Positions 27,201-39,200 of a stretch of 64,000 nucleotides of DNA are shown in pieces. Positions within the stretch are counted from its first letter, which is position 1; the number at the start of each line of letters is the position of its first letter. The stretch covers positions 10,542,162 through 10,606,161 of the forward strand of contig OZ026597.1 of the NCBI GenBank assembly GCA_964020085.1. Reading direction: 5' to 3'. Source of the stretch: Micromussa lordhowensis (lineage: Eukaryota; Cnidaria; Anthozoa; Scleractinia; Lobophylliidae). The notes beneath the pieces are model-generated. The model was not told where the DNA came from and searched no databases. It was given only the letters and a program-made list of their open reading frames with translations. A program made the translations under genes and the position numbers.

Positions 27201-30200
27201 CCACTTATTTCTCAGGAAGCACCAACTACTACAATCTTGTCAGTGGGGAGTTTTGGAAAGTCACTCCACTGAGTCAGCAGTAGTATACTTTTATATTAAA
27301 ATGTAAAAGCGTTCTCTGGTTAAAAATGGTTAAAAACAAACATAAGCTTCCGGTTATCAGTCTATAGCCGTCATTCGTTAAAGGCTATAGACTGATAGCC
27401 GAAAGCTTATGTTTGTTTTTAACCGTTTTCAACCAGAGAACGCTTTTACATTTTAATATGTCTTATCCTGGTTACAGTTCTATTTTTACTCGTATACTTT
27501 TCCAAACTCTATACGGCAGGAAATGGATGAAGGACCCCTAACCAGGCTTTTAGCCAGGTGGCCACTTTTTAGGAGAAAATAAAAAAATAAATAAAACAGA
27601 GATCTTGTTGATTTGCAATCAGTACTACTAATTTCATAATAGTTCAAACAAAATCACTTGATTTCTACAGGGATTCTGGAAATGCTTTTGGCCACCACCT
27701 TATTTTTTCTTTAGTTTTCTTTGGTTACTTTGTACATGTTGGTGAATACCAAGCACTCTTTTCCCGTTTACATCCGTGTAGAGTAATTTGAGAATGAACT
27801 GTCTCAAGTGTGTAGATTTACATCAGAAGTACCTCAAGGACCAATTCTTGATCCAATGCTTTTTGTGTTGCTTATAAATAATTTTAACTTTTACATGAAA
27901 CATATTAATGTGCTGTAAAATATAATATGGGTTTTTTTAATTTTTTTAAATATATTTTTAACAGGACCTCTCACTGATAACAATTTTTATTAATTGTACA
28001 ACTGAAGAAGTACTCCGATAACATAAATGCTTTTAACTTATTTTAGACAAAGGAAACACAGTAACTGATTAATACTTGTAACTTTCTTTGGCAACAACTT
28101 CTCACACAAGTTCTGGTGTATCAAACAGAATAAATAGTGCGCTTAAATTCTACATTTCCCACCTACATGACTACATGTAAATACTTACTTGTAAAGGTAC
28201 CTGTGACTTTTTGCTGATCACTAAATGGACTTATTCCATCTCCATTCATCCCAGCTGGTGGTGGATTCAAAGAACTGGTCCTCTGTAAGAAGAAGGAATA
28301 CTCAACAAAAATGCACAAGGGTTTGCACAGTGTGGCTTGCATCAAATGGTTTGCTCACTTTAAGTGCAGTTGTCCCTTCCTCGACACTCTTGATGGAAAC
28401 TATCAGTTTAGGGTTCAAGATGATTGCTTCAGCAATATAACACAGTCTAGTGAGTTTTCTTTGACTGGTCATGCAACAGTAAACAAACACACATACAAAA
28501 AAAATACAAGCTGTACTGTTGTACTACTCACAGGAAATTTCCAGCATCTTGGTGTTTCAGCATAAGTGCCACAAACAAAAATAAGTCCTTGTGGAGAAAA
28601 CAGCAGCAGCTTTATATGATTTTGGCAGCTATCCTAATGGGAAGAAAAGCTGACAGCATTAAGATTCAATGGTTTTCAACAAACAAAATTCATTGTCTCT
28701 AAAGGGCACTGTAATACTTACTGTACAGTGCCATCAACTACTGTGTATAAATTTCAACACCTCAAAATCAAGTTGCCATCTTCCAATATGGCCACTTTCC
28801 ATTCAACCAAAAATTTCGAAATGGGGACAAATGGTATGCAGTGGTTTCAATAGAAGGCGGCTACCGGCGGTAGACCGCCGGGTACTTCGCTCTATCCCGC
28901 CGCCTACTTTGTGCCATCAGCCAGTCATTTTAGAGACGTGTACGCGTACGTATATCCGGCATTTACCTTCCTATCGAATTCTTAAAATAAATCCTTTGAT
29001 ATTTTAAAAAATAATCACTCACAACAAATTCAAACCTACTCATTTCCGCTTTGCATACAAAACAGCTTCTAGCCTGTGTAAATCAGCTTTAGGACGGGGA
29101 ATTTATCGCGTGTTTATAGGCGTTAATTGCTGGTAAATATCTCACCGCTCTCGACCAAGAAAAATTGTTTACCTGTTGTACCAACCAGGAACTTGATGTA
29201 CAAATTATAAAGTGTTTTCTTTCTTAAGAAAAATGATAAATTTGTCCACGAATTCCAACAAATAACAAGAGTCAAAACTGGAGAACGGACTTTATGCGAA
29301 TTGCGTGTGACATTTCACGTGATCAGAAAGCACGTGTTCGAAGTTTTGCTGGAATGGCGAAGAGACAACAGAAGCAAGGCCTTCTTGACAACTTTTTGAC
29401 CGTTGGGGCGAAGAAGTCCAAAGGTAACTTATCACTGGTTACAGTTCAAGTTTTCAATAACATTGATTTGCCCTAAATAAAGTGATAAATTTGCATTTCA
29501 AAAGAATCATTGAACCAGAACGGACATAACAACCTCAATAATTTTTAAACGGCACGACTCAACCCGACGATCTTTGTCTTCAGTGAAGTCAAAAGCCATT
29601 TCTTTCCCTTTTTGTGTGTGAATTATTTCATTTTTACCGAATAGTTTGGTTATACAATCGCTATTTTCATAAAAAGTCAGCTCTTTATTCACCAAACGCG
29701 GCTTTATAACGATAACTCGCCTAAATCGCGCTAGAACGATCTGAGGAGCTGGAAAACAACAAAGAACACAACACAGCATCAGGGAAAAGCGATTTTATTC
29801 ACAAAATTTATGATTTTTTTATAATTTAAAAGCGAAATCGCTTCATTCCCTTACAAACTCTTATAAATCGAAGCTGTGTAACACAACACCGCTTGTCGGC
29901 TGTACGTTACAGTAAACCGGTTCAGTTTGGGTAAATGGGATTCTGCTAATATTCTGCATGACTTTTTCTGGGCAGCATTTAGGTACAGTTTCAATAATTT
30001 GGGGTGAATTTGGTCTATTTGTGAAACTCGTTAAAATTAGCGACATTCTGTAAACATATTTGCGATCAAAACAAGAAAAGATCGCGGGAAACAAAATTTA
30101 GCGAGGAAAGTATTTTTTTTGTTATTTCGATCATGCCTCCGACTTTTCCACTTAAATGTTGGGGATGGTTTACTTGAAATCAATTTGATAAAAACTGATG

Positions 30201-33200
30201 GTCCTGATGGACAGTCGTAGTAAAATCATATCCTTTCACACAGTGCAAAACTCAGGATCTTCCGACCAACCACCTGCCATTACAAATGAGATCGAGGTTG
30301 AAGGTGGAGATGTCCAAATTGCAGCGGGTAGCTCTTCTGGAACACAACAAGCTCCCCAGCAGGCCCACGCACAACAACAAAACGATCTGAGTAAGAAAAA
30401 CAGAAATCCAAGCAAAGACAAGTCTTCGAAATTATGGACTGCAGAACAGGAGTTAAAGTTTTTGTCCTCATCGTTCAATGCTGCTAATGAAGTTGATTTA
30501 CATAGCTACCACAGATGCATGAATCGGAAGTGCAACACCCTTAGTTCTGTGGAGGTAAGCCGTCTGAGTGAACAATGTGCGGATCGTTTTCAACATCAAT
30601 GGATAATGGACGATGATCTAACCTATTCCAGAAATACCGGTGTGAACTGGTTGATATACCAAGAGGGGCAGGGAATGTTTTGTTTGTTGTGCAGAAAACA
30701 TGGCACATCAAATTACCAAAACAAGAGCAAGAAGTATAACCTCGAGCCAGCAGTTAGGTTTAAACGGAAAGCAGTTGGAGATCATGCCAAATCTCAGCAA
30801 CATGTAGCAGCAGTTACAGCAGAGCTTCTCAGCAGGGGTTCAACTTTTGAAGAGGAAGTAAGGAAAATCGAGGAGACTAAAGATGACGTATACTACAAAA
30901 CGTTGCTTGCTATGTACTGGGTAGCAAAAGAGGAAATCTCAAATAAGAAGTTCACGAGTCTTCTGGAGCTTCTTCAGCAAGTAGGCCTCGAAGATCTGAA
31001 GTACTTCAAACACCGTTCAGCTGGTTCAATCAGAGAGATGTTTCTTCTCATTGGTAGCGTTTTGGAAGCACAGTTGGTAGATGATATGTCGAAAGCGAAC
31101 TGCTTTGGACTTCTTGCAGATGAAGTTTGTGATGTGTCAAACAAAGAGCAACTTGTAACATTTGTTAAATTTGTTCATCCCGAAACTGGCAAAGCAAAGA
31201 CTGCTTTCCTAGCAGCAAGCAATCTGTTTGAGAATTCAAGCGCAGCTGATGCTGAAACGATAACCAATGCTATTGTTGCACAACTGGAGGATGCAGGGAT
31301 CGATAAAAGAAAGCTTGCAAGTTTTTCATCAGATGGAGCGTCAGTTATGACAGGTAAACGAAGTGGTGTCGGTACGAGATTGCGAGCAGATAACAAGGCG
31401 TTGATAAATGTACATTGCATCTGCCATCGTTTGGCATTGGCTTGTGGCGATGCCAATGACAGGATTGCCTACATCAAAGAAGTGGAGAAAATTCTCATTC
31501 AGTTGTGGTCATTCTTCCACCACTCTGCCAAGAAAAGTGCAGCTTATGCAAAAGCCGTATTAACCGTGAAAGATCTCAGCGTTAGTAACGGAGGAAAAAA
31601 GAAGCTGAAAAAGAGATTCAAGAAGGCATGTAGAACAAGGTGGTTGTCAACAGAAAAAGCAATAGAAGGCGTGTACGAGGATTATGAAGCATTGGTACAA
31701 ACACTTCGAGTTTTCAAAGAAAGTGGGGATGCAACTGCCACTGGTCTCTTACAGCAAACAAGCCAATTGAAATTCCTGGGCACAGTGTACTTGCTGAAAG
31801 AAGTCCTGCCGAATCTGACCCACTTGAGCAAAACTTTCCAAGAAGGTGAAATTTGTCTGGCATCAATTGCTCCAGCGATAGAGTACACAGTTGATCGTCT
31901 TGATGAAGTTGGTCGTCAGCGTAAGCACTTGGCAAGAATGAAGGAAGACTTGTCAGAAAATGGCAGACTCCAAAGATGCGACCTGCCAAGCGTGTCACCC
32001 CACATGGAAGAGCAGCTGAAGAATTTAACAACAAGATATGTAGATGCGTTAAAAGAGAACATTGAGAATAGGTTCGATGGAAACCTTAAAGTCCTCACTG
32101 CCTTCAAGATCTTTGACCCAACTGCTGTTCCCAAGAGAAGTGATGCTGGCTTTAAAGAGTATGGCATGGCAGATGTTGGATTGCTGGGCGAATTCTTCTA
32201 TCAAGATAAGGCGGATAAGGATTCAAAGAAAGAAGAGCTCTTATGTGAGTGGGTAAAGTTCAAGTACAATCTTTTGAGTCTCCAAAGCCAGCTCCCTCCA
32301 GAGATAGCACGTCCAAACACATCCAAGACAACTTGCAAGTCTAAGACACCAACTGAGTGGCTACTGGAGCATATGCTTGGTATGCAGTCTACTTATCAGC
32401 ATCTTTGCCCTTGCCTTTTGGAACTGGCAGAGGTATGCCTTTCACTACCTGTAAGCAACGCCTGGCCCGAGAGAGGAGCATCTTGTGTTAAAAGGCTGAA
32501 AACCCGTCTCCGCTCAAGTCTGAAAAATGACATGCTGCAAGCCTTAATGCAAATTTCAATCAATGGACCTGCTGTTAGTCAATCCCAGTCCTTGATTCAT
32601 GAGGTGGCCAAGCAGTGGCTTGCAAAACCACGACGAAATTTGGCAAAAATCCCAGCCACAGATAACCAGCCAGTGCAGAAACGACCTACTGCAGATGCCT
32701 CTGTACAAGTGGACACACAGAGAGAGGATGTCACGAGAGCATGGGAGGCGGCTGCTGCATTAGTAAAGAACATTGACAACATAATAGACCAAGAAGTTGA
32801 GGAGGCAGTAGCCCTTTTGAAGCTTCCACCTATTGATGATACCATGATGTACGAAGCAGAGTCGGAAAGCAGTGAATCGGAAGACAGTGATGACGAATTA
32901 TGATTGACAATTTGTGAATAATCTACTGAAAAATTTTAGCTCGTTCTCACTAGTGTCTTTGAGGGATTTAGTTTTTCAATGTAATATCAGTTGAAGTCCC
33001 TTTAAAGCCTTCTTTCAAATCTTTTGTTCCTTGTAAGGTGCAATTTCAGCATCAATACGTTCGCTAGAACGCTAGGTAGTGCCAAGTGATATAAGTTGAC
33101 AAAAAGATACCAGTAGTTTTGTTTTTCTATTTAAGGTCCATGCTCGTGCCTTGAAGAACAACGTACCAAAAGCAAACATACCATTCAGTCTTCAATATAA

Positions 33201-36200
33201 ATGTTCAATTTTATTGTTTCAAAATCATGTGTTTGTCACTGATATAATCATTTGGAAAACCCATCTTTGATGAAGATGTCCTGAGTAAAAGCACTGTTAA
33301 GTCACATGGCCAGTAAAACATTTGTTTAGCAGAAATTTGTCTTTGTGTGTTACACTTCTCAAACAGTTCTTTCAAAGCAAGGCAGAACCTGCTGCTACTA
33401 ATAATAAAAATGCAAATTCTGTTAAAATGACTGCAACTACAGTGTTTTATTGCCTCATTTCCATTACTTTTTTAGAGGAAAATACCGCTTGGAAAACGCT
33501 GGAAATGGCATTTCCGAGCGTCTAGAATTCAAAATTTTCTGGGGGGGCATGCCCCCAGACCCCCCTAGCGGCTCGCGCCTTTGGCGCTCGGATCCGGAGC
33601 CGCCTACTTTTTATACTTAGCCTGGTACTTCAAAAGTTACTGAAAGCACTGGGGATGTAAATTTAAAGGCTACAGAAAATCTGGAAATTGTTGAATTTCC
33701 GAAAAGCAAACCATTCAACCGCAAATTCCTGGATGAAAATCAAATGGAACAGAAATTTCCAGGAAAAAGTTTTTGAAAATTTGGGTATACATGTACATGT
33801 ACCTCAGGAGGTTGTCCTCTTTTTTGGAGACTATATGTAAATTTATTCGCAATTTTCTATTCAGCGCTAGTTCTTTTGGCCACAATCACAGAGATGAACA
33901 TTTTGCTTTAGAATTTTGCCACTCATCTGTTGATACATACTAGCTACTGACACCTAAATATGTTAAGTAAGCGTTTAATTTCAATAAAAATATGCTCGTC
34001 TGGTGTACTTGTTTGCTGTTGTGGTCACAATGCCGACATATCAGTGTTCTGCTTGCTTCCATATTAATTTGGCAATTCAAACCTTGAAGTCACAAAAAAT
34101 TCTAAGCGAACTTAGCAAACAAAAGTGTCTCGTCATTTCCGAGAGTTTCATCCCACTACTCAGTGTTGTATCTTGTTCCTCCCACAAACCATACCTTACG
34201 TTGGACATGGCAAAACCTCAAACATGCTGAAGGTTCTGTCATAAATTCATTGCAGAGGGAAGAATGTCTCAAATTCATTGTGGATGAAATCAGTACTTCT
34301 CAATAGCTGATTGTTGCTCAACATTAAAGCTCAACAATAAATTTTATAGGTGAAATGGTGACTTGGACAAAGTGAAATAAATGAAGAAGAATTCTCAAGT
34401 GAATTACTTAGAAAATAAATTTTCTGAGTTCCCCAATAATTTTTTTTTTTAAATTTTAAAACAGAATCTAAAGGAATTCACCTTCTGATGGGAAAAAGAA
34501 ACTGATTGGAAGTTATTCTTCATCATGGGCTGGTCAGAACATCTTAAAGTCAGAAAATAAATTGAGCATGTCAGGGCTAAAAAAACCTTGGGACAAGTAT
34601 CTCTCAAATTTTGCTTGACCTGGGCAAGTATTAGTTTGCTCTTTTAATGATTTAGTTGGCAGACAACTTGCCTGATCCCTTGCTCAGCGGGAAAGTGAGA
34701 AAGAAAAGTTACTTGCTAAGAAGGAGAATCTTCTTGTCCCGGATGAAAGGACAGCACTTTTTTCAAGCCCTGCAGTCATACATTTATCTTGAACACTTAA
34801 ACTCACTTTTGTAAGCCCCAATGTTAAGCACATTTGTAATGCATCTTGGCTTGGTAGTAATGCTACAACCTTGATTGAAATAAACAACAGCAATGAACAT
34901 ACATGTATAAACTTGTTACTGTACACAGAGAAGGCAACCAGGGGTAGCTAGTTGGGACAAAGCAATATTTTGGGTGATGTAACAGTTTTGGGTGAAAGTT
35001 TACTTCAAGAGCAGGTTAGCCCCTGGGAACTTACTCTTACCAAACTACAGTACAGTACCGCTCAAAAGTAAGTTACCACCGTCTCACGAGACGCGTCTCG
35101 TTTCTCTCGAGATTGGTCTCGAGAGAAACGAGACGAGTCTCGAGAGAAACGAGACGAGTCTCGTTTCTCGCGAGTGCACTGGAAGTACCAATGCTTCGCG
35201 TTCGTCGGCATTCGAAACCTGTTATTAAGACGTCAGTATCGTATCATATCGATTAGCGCAGTAGATATGGATTTCATTCTCGTCAGCAATGCGTGTGTAC
35301 CATGTGTGTATTATAAATTCTCAAGCGTATAGTATTGTCTCATACACATCGGCCAAACCTTTTTTTATTCCAGCAAGACTTGCTTAACGTTTAGTTTTTG
35401 TAAGTACATGTACGTTTAAAGATAAAATCTGAATCATTGGCGACAGTTACTCGTGTCTACAAATATGTTAAAGAAGGCTTGTTTGCAACCCTAAACGTGA
35501 TTCAAATAGTTGATAATCAAAATGTAGTGTTCGTGAAAAAACATTTAGAGTTTTGTCATCCGATCTACAAGTTGTTAAAGCCGCGATCGTGATCACTTAA
35601 GTCAACACAGTAGCGCCGCGTATTTTTTGCCGACTATCGCTCCCGATTGATCGATTTGTCGGGAAACTCGACTGACTTTTTATCCGAAGTGAACATGCGA
35701 AACGATGCTAAGTGATCTGTCAAATAACTTATATTCAAAATTGTGAACATACGCTTTGGACAGGAAGCCTGGATTATCTTTTTATTCAAAAGGTTGCGAA
35801 CACGCGAAACCACGCTTTGATAAATCACTTCACTTCACATTTGCCATGCTGCCACCGAATAACTAATTTATTTAAACTTGTGAACGCTCGCTTTGCAAAT
35901 GAAATCTTCAATAACCTTTTATTCATACTTGTGTATGCTTGAGAACACACGCTTTATGAACATGCGGAATCTCGACTACCTTTTTTTCCGTGATATTTGT
36001 GAGCACAAGCTTTCTCCACATCAAACCTTCCCGACTAACATTTTGTTCAAACTTGTGAACATGCAACGCCATGCTTTGGTCATGAAACCTCGATTAATAT
36101 TTTATTCAAACTTTTGAATATGCGAAACCACGCTTTGATCAGGAAACCTCCACTACCTTTTAATTAACACTTGCGAACATAAACCACGCTTTGATCATGA

Positions 36201-39200
36201 AACTTTGACTTACTTTTCATTCATACTTGTGTAAACATGCGACACCACGCTTTCATCATGAAACCTTGAATAACCTTTTATTCCAACTTATAAAAAAACT
36301 TAAGGATTCACAGTTTACAGCCAAGCGTTTCGTTTTGGTACTCTAATGAAAAATTGCCACGAGTTGCAAGGGACGTGATAGTAATCGCGAATGCCATCAA
36401 TGTTACAGTAATTGCGGGCGACCAATGGAGCCCGCAATCCTAATCTCAACATTGGTTTCAAACGCATGCGCGGCAGTTATATAGCCTTGCAGTGACTCGA
36501 ATTTAGCAAAAAAAGTCGTCCTTCCAAATATTTGTCCTTAGGGACACTAAGAACCAATGAAATGAAAGGACGTAATTTTAGCACAGGCGCTTTGACCACG
36601 CGAGACAAACACGAAACAGCAGTAATTTGAGCACAGGCGTTCTGACCGCTAGAAACCAACACCAAGCAGAAGACAATTCTCACCAAAGCATAGCTGTTTT
36701 ACCTTCCATAGTCAATGATCTTTAATGTAGTTGAAGGGTCAAATAATATGTAAATTTCGCCTTCTTGAAGCTAAGAATGTCAAGAATCACGTGCAGTTCA
36801 TGCAGAAGTGGCGGTCCATAAATTGGAATGCACACAACACAATTTTATCACGTGGACGACGTCTATTTCGTTGAAGAATCACGTGCAGCTCATGCATAGC
36901 AGGCGCGCCGTCCAATCAAAATCGAGCGTGTGAACTTGTGATCGGAACGTTTCCTGTCCGTGTCTGTTGTTGTTGGGTTACATCAAATGACCTTGACTAA
37001 ATCAATATGTCCATTTTATAATCAACAGTTTTTTTATTTACAACGTGAAAAAATAACCATTTTGTCAAACCCAACACAAAATAGAACAAGTGTATAATCA
37101 AACTGGTGTTACTGTTTCACAAGGTCAGTAAAACCACTCTTAGGTCCCTTTGTCTCGTTTTAGGGAAAACAATCACCCACACTATGCAACCCTTTATTGC
37201 CCTGCAAATATAAATGCCAAAAATGGAAAAAGAACACAACGCCACTGTTTTACAATGAATTCGTTAACCTCAGTGAAACAAATCATGCATAGCCCTCGCC
37301 CGCACTTCCTAACCTGTGGTTATTACTAGTTAATTAATATATTTGAATGCGCTAAAATCTGCTTTCTTAGATTGTACGGCCAGTTTGTGCGAAACAGGCC
37401 ACTGTGTGAAATAGTCATTATCAGTCTTTAGAATCGAAGATTCTCGGGTGTTCAAGTTCATATACGTATAAACTTGATTTATAGACAACAATATATCCTG
37501 CGAGCAGTTGGTTTCTCCGCGGCGTAGGAGAAACCAACTGCTCGCAGTATAACAACAATATAGTGTCACGGATTTAAGCGCGCTCAAGTACAGTATTGCT
37601 GTTCGAAGGGAAAAGTTTCCGTTGTTGTGAATTATTTTAGAAAAGATCACGATTCTTAAGACTAGCTGTGCCATTTGAACAAACGATTTATATCAAATAG
37701 CACCGTTGATGTTTTTTGCCGTGACGCTTCGCAAAACAAACTTCAATATTTGCATATCATAAATGGGCGTATGGAAAACATGGAAATCCGGAACCCGGAA
37801 TCCGGAACCGGAACCCGGAACCGGAACCGGAACCATTAAATGAATGCTTCAAGTTTGGAAGTGTGATTGACATCAATCCTCTTCCTCCCTTCTCTGCATT
37901 CCTCGCGCAAGATGGATGAGGCTACGCGGAGCCCTTTTAAGAAAAGGTACGAATAAAACGAACGTATTAGTTAATCATTCTTTTCAGTTAAATTGAGTTT
38001 GGGATGATGCTCTTATTATACGAAACATATTTGCTTCTGTTTGTAGGTCGCGACAAACCACCGGGGAATTGGTTAAAATGTGAGCAGGTGTTAAAAATTT
38101 CTGGCTGCCGGGCCGGGTATATAGGTTTTGAAAAATCGTGCCCCTGAGTCACAGAAAGTTCTGCAAAATAAAAACGTTAACATTGTAAAAACTCGCTTAG
38201 TGTTTCCGACCATAGATGGAAATGCTGAAACACTCTTGGGAGGTTTCAATGATCTATTTAGTGAATGTTGAGTGTATTGATTATTCGTGAAATTTTGACT
38301 TCCGGGTAAGTTTCAGGGACGGATCCACGATTTTTGTTAGGAGGGGGTGCACCTCTAAGGAATGGCGTCACTGACCGTAGAGATAAACAAATTTGTGGTT
38401 GCTTTGTTACTCGTTATTTCGTTACATGCAGTTAAATGCAATTTAACTAAGTTAACTACAAAGAGAAGCTGGTATTTGTCAAGCGGTCAGCGGTCTGCTG
38501 TGGGCAGGGCAGGCTCAGTGCCCCCCAGCATTGTAGTGTGTTTCAGCGTGGCGTATCGAAGCGGTTTTTTGTAGCTGTGCTTGGAGTTATCCTGCCGGTT
38601 TTCTTTTGCTTTCGTGGTCTTCTTTTCCTACCTCGCATTTTTGTGGTTAAATTCCTCGTCTTTCGGCCTCGACGAAGTGGAATTTGTCGTGTTTTCTGTG
38701 TTGATTTTATGCCACGTACGACGAACAACAGTCTGGCGACAACCATGTTCGAAGGGGAAAGCGAAGTTGTTCCATCAACTGGGGCGGGCGTTGTGTCCTC
38801 GGCAGGGTCAACCGTTTTACCGGCCGGACAAAACATCAATACTAGCAGTGATGCATTGGCCCAGGCAATGTCAAAAGCTTTAACAGATAGTTTACCTGGC
38901 ATTCTCGCCGCGTTACGCAATCACAACGCCATCCCTTCGCAGCCTGCTCCGCCGAACTCGAATCCCGCGGTGATCTCCACATCGTCGCCAGCTCCACTGA
39001 CGCCAGCCTCCCTTGGTCAGGCCACGACAACAGGTAACTTTATAGTTCCTTCGTTCGTTTCCACTTTTTCCACACTTTCGACACCTGCTTATGGTTTTTC
39101 CTCCCTTCCTCTTCCATCGAGTTCGGGTTCACCGATTGTCGGAGGTGGGGTCGTGTCAACCTTTCCCGCCATGTCAGTTTCATCTGCTGCGGTCAGAAAA

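Noticed and set aside
35640..36300. Possible CRISPR-like array
   Set aside because: Units are contiguous and degenerate with no unique spacers, and the context is a eukaryotic transposon.
38362..38574. Plus-strand ORF with hydrophobic N-terminus across the left end of retroelement copy 1
   Set aside because: It begins in host DNA and runs into repeat A1; the same A-repeat reading appears at A2, so it is a chance fusion.
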